Shown here: one piece after another, positions 31,591 to 40,129 of the stretch | How positions within the stretch are numbered: position 1 is the stretch's first letter | Layout: each line of letters starts with the position of its first letter | Assembly: GCA_035710745.1 (NCBI GenBank) | Contig: DASTCX010000025.1 | Location: forward strand, 62,001 to 126,000 | From: Candidatus Eremiobacteraceae bacterium | Lineage (GTDB): Bacteria; Vulcanimicrobiota; Vulcanimicrobiia; Eremiobacterales; Eremiobacteraceae | Length of the DNA: 64,000 nt | Direction: 5' to 3' | Program-made: the position numbers and the translations under genes | Notes under the pieces: model-generated | Told to the model about the DNA's origin: nothing | The model's database searches: none | The model's input: the letters and a program-made list of their open reading frames with translations, nothing else

Positions 31591-32380
31591 CTTGGATCAC
31601 CACTTTGCGCTCGCCGACGCTCCACAGCCACACGGCGAACGATCCGAGGACGGCCGCCCAGAACAGCTGCATCCCGAGCGCCGCGACATACTGCGCCGGC
31701 TCGATCTTGCCGATCCAGATCGAGAGCGGCACGTTGTAGAGCGTCGCGAACGGCGAGTTCAACAGGATCTGTTGGATCGGGCCTTGCGGGAAGAAGTATA
31801 GCGGCACGAGCGATCCCGACAACAGCGACGCGATGAACTGCACCATGATCTGGATGCCGAAGATCTCCATCGTCCAGAACGTCATCGTCGCCATGATCAT
31901 ATCGATGAAGTAGTTGACGACGAACCCGATCGCGAGCGCGACGACGAAGGCGACGAGCGCAAGCGCCGACGGCGGACCGTCGATGTGGACGAGGAACGCC
32001 GACAGGGCGAGCGCGGGCACGCACTGGATCAGGGCGAATCCGGTCTGGCCGAGCGTGTCCGAGAAGACGTAGAGCGGCACGCTGATCGGGCGCATGAAGT
32101 CGATCGCGATCGTGCCTTCGCGGATCTTCTCGCGGACGACGTACGCGCCGTTGATGCCGTAGACGATGTCGAGCAGCAACGCGAGCACGACGTACGTGAG
32201 CATGCTGTGCAGCGGGATGCCCGCCTGCTCGCCGTTCGCACGGTAGAGATTCGTCCAAAGCGTGGCGAGCAGGAAGACGCGCAAGAGCACGGACCCGACG
32301 CGACTGAATACCTGGAATCGATACGTGCCTTCGCGCGAGAACGCGCGCTTGGCGAACTCGACGTATGCCTCGAGCCTCAC
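31583..32380 (-). CDS. Second ABC-2 type permease (DUF990 family)
   Basis: 265 residues, about six membrane helices. It has the matching coupling loop (VVREKIREGTIAIDFMRPIS) and C-terminal helix SLVPLYFFPQGPIQQILLNS. The two permeases share the fold but not close sequence, as is usual for this exporter type, which forms a heterodimer. GTG 32380 overlaps the Kelch gene stop as GTGA; the reading frame further upstream is a shadow of the Kelch gene. Confidence 0.85.
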   Translation of the reverse strand: MRLEAYVEFAKRAFSREGTYRFQVFSRVGSVLLRVFLLATLWTNLYRANGEQAGIPLHSMLTYVVLALLLDIVYGINGAYVVREKIREGTIAIDFMRPISVPLYVFSDTLGQTGFALIQCVPALALSAFLVHIDGPPSALALVAFVVALAIGFVVNYFIDMIMATMTFWTMEIFGIQIMVQFIASLLSGSLVPLYFFPQGPIQQILLNSPFATLYNVPLSIWIGKIEPAQYVAALGMQLFWAAVLGSFAVWLWSVGERKVVIQGG

Positions 32381-33459
32381 GGGGGCGCGCGGCCGCCGAA
32401 CTTCACCTTCACGACCGGGATGACGTAGCGCAATACGCTCGCGGTCGGCGATGTCGAGTCGGAGCTCGATCCGCCGATGACCCAGACGATGTGCCCGAGC
32501 ACGGCGACGGCCATCCCTTCGCGTGGGAACGGCAGCCATCGCCCATCCATCCATCCCTCGCCGTTTTGCCCCGATATCTCCGTCGTCTGCGTCGTGACGC
32601 TGGTGAGCAGATTGCCGCCGCCGATCGCGAAGAGGCGGTCTTCGACCGATGCAAGACCGAAATGGCTGCGCGCGAGATGCAGGCTCGAACAGACCGACCA
32701 GCCGTTGTGCGCGGGATCGTAGAGATCGCACGACGCGATGTTGTGCTCTTCGCGGTCGCGTCCGCCGACGAGGACGATCTTTCCGCCGAACAGCGCTGTC
32801 TGCGACGCCTCGCGCTCCGTTCCGAGCGCGTCGCTGATCATGCTCCACGATGCCGTCGCCGGATCGTAGACCTCGATGCTGCGTTCGTCCTGTCCGTGCG
32901 ACGATGCACCGCCGATGAGGTATAGCTTGCCGCCGAACGGCTGCATCGTCGCCGCATAGCGCGGCACGGGCAACGGTGGCAGCGTCGCCCAAGTGTCGTC
33001 CGCGGGATCGTAGCGCCAGAACTTGTTCGAGACGAGCTTCTCGACCGATCCGCCCGCGACGTAGATGAAGCCGTCGAGCGCGGCGGCGGCGGCGTGGTCG
33101 ATCGCTTCCGGGATCGCGCGCGCGCTCGTCCACGAACCGACCGGAAAGACCGGAGCGGGCGCCGCCGATGCCGATGGCGTGAGGTTCGTGCCGGGTGGCT
33201 GCTCGAGGACGAAGTTCGACGTCGTCGGACTTCCGCCGGGTCCGAAGCCGCCTATCACGTAGATGTGGCCGTCGAGAACGGCGACCGCGGAGTCTTGGCG
33301 CGGTGCCGGCAGATTCGGACCGTGAAGCCACGAGCCCGCGTGCGGGTCGAGCGCGTAGATCGGCGCCGGCGTCGCGTCGTCCGCGATCGCGGAGCGAGGA
33401 AGCGCGATCGCTGCAATCGCGATCGCGGCGAGGAGCGTGGACGAGAATATCGTTCTCAC
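32377..33459 (-). CDS. Secreted Kelch-repeat beta-propeller protein
   Basis: 360 residues. The N-terminal signal (RTIFSSTLLAAIAIAAIALP, cleavage near AIA-DDAT) is followed by about five Kelch blades with the typical double glycine: LDGHIYVIGGFGPGG, LDGFIYVAGGSVEK, FGGKLYLIGGASSHG, FGGKIVLVGGRDREE, VEDRLFAIGGGN and LGHIVWVIGGSSS. It should sit outside the cytoplasmic membrane. It lies between the ATPase and the permeases of an exporter, with GTGA overlaps on both sides, so it is probably made with them and may be a periplasmic partner. GTG 33459 is the start. Confidence 0.85.
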   Translation of the reverse strand: MRTIFSSTLLAAIAIAAIALPRSAIADDATPAPIYALDPHAGSWLHGPNLPAPRQDSAVAVLDGHIYVIGGFGPGGSPTTSNFVLEQPPGTNLTPSASAAPAPVFPVGSWTSARAIPEAIDHAAAAALDGFIYVAGGSVEKLVSNKFWRYDPADDTWATLPPLPVPRYAATMQPFGGKLYLIGGASSHGQDERSIEVYDPATASWSMISDALGTEREASQTALFGGKIVLVGGRDREEHNIASCDLYDPAHNGWSVCSSLHLARSHFGLASVEDRLFAIGGGNLLTSVTTQTTEISGQNGEGWMDGRWLPFPREGMAVAVLGHIVWVIGGSSSDSTSPTASVLRYVIPVVKVKFGGRAPP

Positions 33460-34466
33460 GTCGTCGCTCCGGCCGTGAGCGGCTCGAGACCGCTTTGGTA
33501 GATCTGGCGGATGATCACTTCGAGCTCGGGCTCCGCGATCGTCACGTCCTTGAGCTCGCAGGTGCGCGAAAGCTCGACGATGAGCTCGTCCGCGCGGACG
33601 CGGGTGCGGTCGAACTCGATCGTGATGCGATGACCCTCGCGCGCGACGACGGTCGTACCGGGCAGGCGGACCTCGATGTCGGCGCACGCGACGTTGAGGT
33701 CGGCGGTGAGGACGCGCTTGGCGCCGTATCGCTCCTTGATCGCATCGATGCTTCCGTCGTAGAGCTTGCTGCCGTGGTCGATGATGATGATGCGGTCGCA
33801 CAGCTTTTCGACGTCGTTGAGGTCGTGCGTCGTCAAGATGTACGTCGTTCCGCGCGTGCGATTCGTCCGCGCGATGAACTCGCGGATCGCTTCCTTCGCG
33901 ACGACGTCGAGTCCGATCGTCGGCTCGTCGAGGAACACGACCTTCGGCTCGTGGAGCATCGCGGCCGCGAAATCGCCGCGCATACGTTGACCGAGGCTCA
34001 GCTGGCGCACGGGCGTGCGGATGAACTCGTCGAGGTCGAGCAGATCGGTGAACGCCTTGAGGTTCTGTTCGTAGCGGTCTTGCGGAATGCCGTATATCGC
34101 GCGGAGAAGCCGGAACGATTCGATGAGCGGCAGGTCCCAATATAGCTGGGTGCGCTGGCCGAAGACGACGCCGATCTGGCGCGCGTTGCCTTTGCGATCG
34201 AGCCACGGCACCACGCCGTTGACGGTGCACGATCCGGCGCTCGGCACGAGGATGCCCGTGAGCATCTTGATCGTCGTCGACTTTCCGGCGCCGTTCGGAC
34301 CGATATAGCCGACGAGCTCGCCCGCCTCGAGCTCGAACGATACGTCTTTGACCGCGTCTTTGAGGTCGTACTCGCGCGAGAAAAGGTTCGCGAGCGTGCC
34401 GACGACGCCGTCTTTGCGACGCAAGCTCTTGAACTGCTTCGTGAGATGTTCCGCGCGGATGATCAT
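33456..34466 (-). CDS. ABC-2 exporter ATP-binding protein
   Basis: 336 residues. Walker A GPNGAGKSTTIK, Q-loop VVFGQRTQLYWDLP, signature LSLGQRMRGD, Walker B VVFLDEPTIGLD and H-loop TTHDLNDVEKLC are intact. The insert SLRRKDGVVGTLANLFSREYD before Walker A and the pattern GQRTQLYWD are characteristic of ATPases that serve DUF990 permeases. The C-terminal 100 residues form a domain as in DrrA-like exporters. ATG 34466 is the family start; the frame to 34622 overlaps the divergent gene at 34545. First gene of the four-gene operon. Confidence 0.92.
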   Translation of the reverse strand: MIIRAEHLTKQFKSLRRKDGVVGTLANLFSREYDLKDAVKDVSFELEAGELVGYIGPNGAGKSTTIKMLTGILVPSAGSCTVNGVVPWLDRKGNARQIGVVFGQRTQLYWDLPLIESFRLLRAIYGIPQDRYEQNLKAFTDLLDLDEFIRTPVRQLSLGQRMRGDFAAAMLHEPKVVFLDEPTIGLDVVAKEAIREFIARTNRTRGTTYILTTHDLNDVEKLCDRIIIIDHGSKLYDGSIDAIKERYGAKRVLTADLNVACADIEVRLPGTTVVAREGHRITIEFDRTRVRADELIVELSRTCELKDVTIAEPELEVIIRQIYQSGLEPLTAGATT

Positions 34467-34544
34467 CGGACGGATAGGGTTGGCCAAACGCGGCGGCCGA
34501 CCTTGCCTCGTACGCGCATGAAAGACCATGCGCTGCGGTGACGA

Positions 34545-34943
34545 ATGGCGGACACCGTGGCGGATCCCGATCTCGTCTTCGTCTATGGGCTTCTCATGCG
34601 CGGTCACGAACTCCACCATCACATGGAGAGCGGTGAGTTCGTGGGTGATGGCAGCGTTGATGGAGTGCTCTTGTCGTTAGGACGGTATCCCGGACTTATC
34701 GAAGGGACGGGTTCGGTGCGGGGCGAGCTATATCGCTTCGCCGATCTTCCCAGCGCGCTCGATGTGCTCGACGACGTCGAGGAGTTCGAACCGACCGACC
34801 CGTCGCGCAGTCTCTATCTGCGAGTCGCCATGCACGTGAAGACGGATGACGGAAACGACGTCGAGGCGTGGGTGTATCGCTACAACGGCTCGACCGAAGG
34901 CGCAGAGCGCATCACATCGGGAGAATGGAGCGGTCGAACATAA
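34545..34943 (+). CDS. Gamma-glutamylcyclotransferase-like (AIG2) protein
   Basis: 132 residues with the BtrG/GGCT fold: LVFVYGLLMRGHELHHHM (the YGxL substrate loop) and the acidic region LDVLDDVEEFEPTDPSRSLY holding the catalytic Glu. Enzymes of this family release 5-oxoproline from gamma-glutamyl amines or peptides. The last residues (SGEWSGRT) are encoded by the start of a family A repeat element, so the original C-terminus may have been replaced by repeat sequence. Divergent from the ABC operon by about 80 bases. Confidence 0.78.
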   Translation: MADTVADPDLVFVYGLLMRGHELHHHMESGEFVGDGSVDGVLLSLGRYPGLIEGTGSVRGELYRFADLPSALDVLDDVEEFEPTDPSRSLYLRVAMHVKTDDGNDVEAWVYRYNGSTEGAERITSGEWSGRT

Positions 34944-34947
34944 TGGA

Positions 34948-35106
34948 GCGGTCGACCTTAATGGTCGACCGCAGACGACCTCGCATCATTGCTCCCGTAT
35001 CGATGCTCCCGCTAAGGTAAGACCGCGGCGGTCGACCGTAAAGGTCGACCGCTCCCCCCATTTTTGATAAGGTAAGAGTGCGGCGGTCGAGCTAAAGCTC
35101 GATCGC
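34948..35106. repeat. Three family A palindromes plus a half copy
   Basis: Copies at 34948-34972 (ACC/GGT), 35028-35052 (ACC/GGT) and 35083-35106 (AGC/GCT, one outer mismatch). A half element GGAGCGGTCGAA near 34927 forms the end of the preceding gene. They fill the gap between converging genes. Confidence 0.92.
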
Positions 35107-35127
35107 TACGGTCCTTAAGATCCTCCG

Positions 35128-38100
35128 CTAGTTGTCGGGGGTCCAGTCTTTCGGGTTTTGGCTCGTGTGGCCGACGCTCGTCGCGTGGAAGACTCCGAGC
35201 TTGTCGATCGTGCCGTATACGACCACCGCCTTGTCGACCGGCAACATGCCTGTCGTGCGCGCGGCAGCCGCTTGCCGTAGGTCGATCGAGACGATACGTC
35301 CATCGCGTAATCGCAAATGCAGTGTCGCCGACGTCGCCGAGACGACGACGCCGTGCACTTGGTGCGTCACCGGACCCGACGCGTTTGTCTGCGCGATCGG
35401 CAGCCGCTTGCCGCCGATGCCGAAGACCGTCACGGTGCCGCTTGCCGGCACGAAGACCTTGCCGTCGGCGACGAGCGGCGTGAGGAATCCGTTCGATTGC
35501 GGATTCGACCATATCCCAGCCGCCGCGCTGAAGAGCATCTTCGATACGTCAGTCGCGTCGTATGCTTCCAGCTTGAGCGGCGAACTGCGATTGATGAGCC
35601 AGACGATGCCCGTGCCCGGTTTTTGGAGGAACGATGAGACGACCGGCATCGATCCTCCGTAGCCCGAGTAGCTCGAACCCGTTGAGGACAGCTCAAGTTT
35701 CGGCACGCCGTTTTGGCCTTGCTCGACCGCGTACGCGGATAACGGTGCGCCGCCGGCCTGGTAGTAGACGAACTGACCTGTCGGTCCGCTATAGTACGCA
35801 GGTCCGCCCCAAACGCCGCCGCCTGTGCCGGTGATGTGCTGGAGCGCTCCGGCGTCGCCGTTTTGGACTCCGCCGAGCGCAGCGCGATTGAGCAGGTAAA
35901 GCGTCGACTCTTTGCCCTGTGCGACCGCGACGTTCGGCACGGAACCTTGTTGCGCCGGCAACAGCATGATGCCGCCCGATCCGAAGTCTGTGTCGCCGTC
36001 GTTGAGCGTCTGCCAGTCGTCGGGCGTGAAGTAGTCAAGGTCGGCCGTCAGATCGGCGCTCAACCGGATGACGCTTTCGCCGTAGTTCTTGCCGCCTTGA
36101 TCGATGTCGAACGCGCCGTTGCCGGTGACGGCGAACAGCGAGCCGTCTGTGTCGACCGCCGGTGCGAAGCCAGTCATCCACACGCTGCTGAGCAGATAGG
36201 TCGTCGAGTCTTCATCGGTCGCGAACTTGCCGATCTGATTGAGGTTGAAATCGTAGCGCAGCACCCAGCCGGTGATTGCGCCCGCGTTGTTGTCGCAATG
36301 CGATCCGATCGGCACGTAGACGGATCCGTTGGCGAGGACGAGGCTCGAACGGTTCATCTGGTGCTGCGGATCGAACGTGATCTGCATTCCGTTGCTGATC
36401 GTCTCGGACGCCGTGATGTCGACCGGCGCTATCTTGTCGGCCAACGTCGCTATATCGAGCGCGTGGAGCCGCGTCTTGAAGTGGTCGAGCGACGGCTCGG
36501 TCGCGACGACGACGTACAACGTCTGCGATGTAGGATCGATGACCGGCGTTCCCGTGATGCCGTACTCGGGGCGGATGTCGAGACAGCCGACGTCGTGCGA
36601 GCTCTGCGACGTTCCGAAATGGACCTTGTTGATCTGTTGGCCGGTGTCGGCGTCGAACTCATAGATCGACGCGTGCTCGGTCGCGACGATGAGGATGTTG
36701 CGCCCGCCGAGCGGCGCGAAGTGCTCGAGGTAGAGCGGCTGGGCGAGCACGCTGCCGTCGACGGCGAGCGTTTCGAGCAGTCCGAATTGCGACGCGACAT
36801 TGGTCGTGTTGAGCTGCGTCTCTCCCATGTCCCATCCGAGCCGGAAAGGCCCACCGTGGTACGTCGTCATGTCCGACGAGGCGAGCGAGAGGTTCGCCGG
36901 CAGCGGGGTCAGCGTCGCGCCGTAGAACGCGACGTCGCCGTGCGACGGGTTCGTCATCGAAAGCGTCACGTCGATGCGCGACGTCGTCGATGAATGATAG
37001 ACGAGCGTATAGACGTACTCGTGCGAGCCTCTCGGCGTCGAGACGGTTCGCCGAGATATGCTCGCACCGGCCAGCGTCACATCGAACGTCGCCGTAGCAG
37101 AGCTCAGGCCGAAGTAGAGCCGCAAGACGTTCGATCCACGCGAGGCGGGCGCGGACACGTGCGCGATCGTCGAGCCCGTGAACGCGATGCCGGCCGACGA
37201 CGAGCCGCTTCGGACGCCGACACCGTCGCGCCAGGCGAGCGCAGCAAAGCCGGGCGACGTGCCGCGCACCTGCGAGCCCTCGAATCGAATGCCGAGCTGG
37301 CCACCGTGTGCTTTGCGCTCGAAGCGTCCTGGCGCCGAGACCGCGATCCAGTCCGTCGTCCCCTCGGCGGTGAGATCGGCGAGTTGCAGCGGATCGCCGA
37401 TCGCCGACGCGACTTCGTGCGAGCCGTCGACCCGCGGCGACAGCGACCCCGGCGACAGCAGGGGCGTGAAATGAAGGGCCTGCGGCGGCGGCCCGGGCCG
37501 ATCCGGCGCCGGCGCCGTATCGGATCCGACAGCGAACGAAGCGACGGAGGGAACGATGCGCGCGTGTGTTGACGCATCGCCGTTCATCCACGTCGAATCG
37601 CCGATCTTCCGCCACGTTGTGCCGGTCGAATCGCCGCGCGACCCGTCTTGCGATGCGATCATGAACCCGACGCGCCCAGCGTCTGCGCCGAACACGCGAG
37701 CGACGATCGATTCGATCTGGTTCGACCGGACCGAATACCAGCGCGACGCCGCGTCGCCGGCATCTCGAGCTAGCCCGGTGTTCCGCGCCGCCATTTGCGC
37801 ATACGCATTGGCCGGCGATCCTACGGTCAGCACGCCGTCACCGTATTCAAATGACGGGCGCAGTCGCGGATCGATAAAGCGGTGGACCAGATCGCTCATG
37901 CCGGCGACGTACGCGTTCGTCGCGCCGACCGGGATGACGAACCAAGGGTCCGCGCCCGTTTCGTCGGCAAGCTCGATCTGGTATTCCCAAGCGACGCCTC
38001 GATCGCGCGCTTGCGTCACATCGCCGACGCGCGGGCGAAGCGGCCACACTTGCGATGAGACGAGCGCACTCGCGTGCGACCACGTCGCGAACCGCAGCGT

Positions 38101-38625
38101 GTCCGCGCCCGTCATCGAAGCGACGAACGCCGGGTAGAACGGACGGCGCGCGAACGAATTCTCGAAACCCGGCAAGATGAGATGGAGATCGTGCGGCGGG
38201 TCCTGCGCGTCGACGTTCACGAGTGCGACCGCGAGGCCGGAATTCGAGGGTCCCACGCGGATGACGATCCGTCCGCTTCGCATCGCGATGACCCGACCGC
38301 CCTCGAACGCAAAGCGGCCGCGCCCTGCGTAGAGGAGCACGTAGTCGCCCGCGACGTGCGCTTGGCCGGGAGCGAAGACGATCCGCGACGCGACCTGGCC
38401 CGGACGCAGCGCGAGCACGTCGCCTTCGGGCGACAACGCGAGCGGCGATGTGCTCGACCACGGTGTCGACTGCTGGAGGGTATCGACGAAGACGATCGGT
38501 GTCGAAGTGCCGGGCTCGATGCCGGGAACATCGACCGCGGTGCGCGCGGCCGCATATCGCGGAGCTAATGCGACGATAGCCAGCAGCCAAACAGCGGCGG
38601 CGGAAATACGGATCGCGCGCGGCAT
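35128..38625 (-). CDS. Giant secreted protein with PQQ-like beta-propeller
   Basis: 1165 residues with a clear signal peptide (AAAVWLLAIVALAPRYAAA). Residues about 30-560 are unlike any family that I recognise: beta-rich and Ser/Gly-rich. From about 610 to 1060 the protein resembles a PQQ-type or BamB-like propeller, with blades such as RNILIVATEHASIYEFDADT, YGITGTPVIDPTSQTLYVVV and SSLVLANGSVYVPIGSHCD. No quinone-binding residues were identified, so an enzyme role is not supported. GGAGG precedes ATG 38625 by 5 bases. Next to the NDH-2 gene, but no functional link is evident. Confidence 0.8.
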   Translation of the reverse strand: MPRAIRISAAAVWLLAIVALAPRYAAARTAVDVPGIEPGTSTPIVFVDTLQQSTPWSSTSPLALSPEGDVLALRPGQVASRIVFAPGQAHVAGDYVLLYAGRGRFAFEGGRVIAMRSGRIVIRVGPSNSGLAVALVNVDAQDPPHDLHLILPGFENSFARRPFYPAFVASMTGADTLRFATWSHASALVSSQVWPLRPRVGDVTQARDRGVAWEYQIELADETGADPWFVIPVGATNAYVAGMSDLVHRFIDPRLRPSFEYGDGVLTVGSPANAYAQMAARNTGLARDAGDAASRWYSVRSNQIESIVARVFGADAGRVGFMIASQDGSRGDSTGTTWRKIGDSTWMNGDASTHARIVPSVASFAVGSDTAPAPDRPGPPPQALHFTPLLSPGSLSPRVDGSHEVASAIGDPLQLADLTAEGTTDWIAVSAPGRFERKAHGGQLGIRFEGSQVRGTSPGFAALAWRDGVGVRSGSSSAGIAFTGSTIAHVSAPASRGSNVLRLYFGLSSATATFDVTLAGASISRRTVSTPRGSHEYVYTLVYHSSTTSRIDVTLSMTNPSHGDVAFYGATLTPLPANLSLASSDMTTYHGGPFRLGWDMGETQLNTTNVASQFGLLETLAVDGSVLAQPLYLEHFAPLGGRNILIVATEHASIYEFDADTGQQINKVHFGTSQSSHDVGCLDIRPEYGITGTPVIDPTSQTLYVVVATEPSLDHFKTRLHALDIATLADKIAPVDITASETISNGMQITFDPQHQMNRSSLVLANGSVYVPIGSHCDNNAGAITGWVLRYDFNLNQIGKFATDEDSTTYLLSSVWMTGFAPAVDTDGSLFAVTGNGAFDIDQGGKNYGESVIRLSADLTADLDYFTPDDWQTLNDGDTDFGSGGIMLLPAQQGSVPNVAVAQGKESTLYLLNRAALGGVQNGDAGALQHITGTGGGVWGGPAYYSGPTGQFVYYQAGGAPLSAYAVEQGQNGVPKLELSSTGSSYSGYGGSMPVVSSFLQKPGTGIVWLINRSSPLKLEAYDATDVSKMLFSAAAGIWSNPQSNGFLTPLVADGKVFVPASGTVTVFGIGGKRLPIAQTNASGPVTHQVHGVVVSATSATLHLRLRDGRIVSIDLRQAAAARTTGMLPVDKAVVVYGTIDKLGVFHATSVGHTSQNPKDWTPDN

Positions 38626-38731
38626 GCGAGCCTCCGATCGTCATATGATGAAGATAGCCGGGTTCGGTGGTGCGCTTGTTTTGCGCGCAGACGCGTTTCT
38701 AATCCTACGTCGCGTCCAATCCTAGATCAGA

Positions 38732-40048
38732 TCAGCCGGGCTTCGCTCGGCCTGCTACGTCTTCTCCCCAGGGAGCGAGCTTGACGATGTCGCGCGGGAA
38801 GATGAGATCGAGCGTCCAGTCGATCGCGACGCGCACTCGGCGATCGAGCGTCGGAAGGCGCAGCAGATAATAAGTCCGCCATAACCACCACGCCGGGAAA
38901 CCCGAGACCTGGATGCCTCCGAGCATCGCGACGGCGTCGCGCTCGCCAAGATTGGCCATCTGCCCCTTCATCTTGTAGTCGAACGGGCGCAGCGGCTTTC
39001 CGTCGATCGCCGCGATGATATTGTCCGCGACGTGCGGACCCATCCGTACTGCGTGCTGCGCGGTCGGCGGATATGGACGGCCGCCTTCCGGGGGTATGAT
39101 AGAAGCGCAATCGCCGATCGCCCAAACACCCGGCCGGCCCGCGACGACAAAATCGGCGGATGCTGGAGCTCGGCCCCGCGCGTCCGCTATCGGAAGCGAA
39201 GCGACGAGCGGGTTCGGCGCAACGCCGCCTGCCCAGACGATCGTCGCGCCGTCGACGCGACTGCCGTCTTTGAGCGTCACGCCCCGATCGTCGGCGGAGG
39301 CGACGAAGATGCCGAGGCGCACTTCGACGCCGCGCTTTTCGAGCGTGCGTTTCGTCAGCTCACCGAGACGCTCGCGCAGCTCCGGCAAGACGCGAGCGCC
39401 GCCATCGACGAGCTTCACCTTCACGTCCGCCGGCGTGAAGCGGTGATATGCACGCGCGGCACGGTGCACGAAGATGTCGAGCTCTGCGGCCGTCTCGACG
39501 CCTGCGAATCCGGCGCCGACGACGACGAACGATAGGAGTGAGGCTCTCACGGCAGGATCGTCCTCGAGCTCCGCGCGTTCGAGCATGTCGAGCGCGTGAT
39601 TGCGAAGCCGCACCGCGTCGGACAGCGTTTTGATCGGAATCGAGTGCTCCGCCACTCCAGGGATGCCGAAGAAGTTCGTGACGCCACCGAGGGCGAGCAG
39701 CAGATGATCGTAGCCGAGGATGTGGCGCGGGCCATCCTCGTGCGCGACCGTCACCAGCTTGGCATCGAGGTCGACGGCTTCGATCTCCGCTTCGAAGAAG
39801 TTCACGCGGCGGAGGACCGCGCGGACCGGCGTGACGATATGCCGTGTGTCGATCCCGCTCGCAGCCACCTGCGGCAGCATCGGCGTAAGCAGGAAGAAAT
39901 TCTCGCGGCTGACGAGCGTCACGTCGATATCGGCGCGACGTCGCAACAAGCGTTCCAAACGCAAAGCGGCGTACAATCCGCCGAATCCTCCGCCGAGGAT
40001 GACGATGCGGGTCTTCGCGGGTGGCGCCTGTTCTTGTGCTGCGGCCAT
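38732..40048 (-). CDS. ndh: Type II NADH dehydrogenase-like flavoprotein
   Basis: 438 residues. Two Rossmann folds: FAD-binding RIVILGGGFGGLYAALRLER and NAD-binding FVVVGAGFAGVETAAELDIF. The FAD motif is VWAIGDCASI, and AQHAVRMGPHVADNI with FDYKMKGQMANLGERDAVAM are typical of single-subunit NDH-2, which feeds electrons from NADH to quinone at the membrane without pumping protons. The C-terminal amphipathic part (WWLWRTYYLLRLP) is the membrane-binding region. Its last residues (RAKPG) are encoded by a family B repeat. ATG 40048 is the chosen start. Confidence 0.9.
   Translation of the reverse strand: MAAAQEQAPPAKTRIVILGGGFGGLYAALRLERLLRRRADIDVTLVSRENFFLLTPMLPQVAASGIDTRHIVTPVRAVLRRVNFFEAEIEAVDLDAKLVTVAHEDGPRHILGYDHLLLALGGVTNFFGIPGVAEHSIPIKTLSDAVRLRNHALDMLERAELEDDPAVRASLLSFVVVGAGFAGVETAAELDIFVHRAARAYHRFTPADVKVKLVDGGARVLPELRERLGELTKRTLEKRGVEVRLGIFVASADDRGVTLKDGSRVDGATIVWAGGVAPNPLVASLPIADARGRAPASADFVVAGRPGVWAIGDCASIIPPEGGRPYPPTAQHAVRMGPHVADNIIAAIDGKPLRPFDYKMKGQMANLGERDAVAMLGGIQVSGFPAWWLWRTYYLLRLPTLDRRVRVAIDWTLDLIFPRDIVKLAPWGEDVAGRAKPG
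38735..38752. repeat. Family B palindrome, variant
   Basis: GCCGGGCTTCGCTCGGCC, a variant of the 9920 and 60633 elements with one mismatch in the stem, overlapping the last codons of ndh. Confidence 0.75.
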
Positions 40049-40129
40049 GTCCTAAGCGTATTTGGCCAAAGGTCGAAGGGACCCGTCTTAATGCACCCGT
40101 AATCGCACGCCGTCATGATTGGAGATATG

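Noticed and set aside
32381-33331. N-terminal extension of the second ABC-2 permease
   Set aside because: It overlaps the Kelch gene in another frame and contains low-complexity arginine-rich sequence; the GTG at 32380 is the natural coupled start.
35128-38625. PQQ-dependent alcohol or glucose dehydrogenase
   Set aside because: Only the propeller repeat pattern is seen; no calcium/PQQ-binding residues or heme motif were identified.
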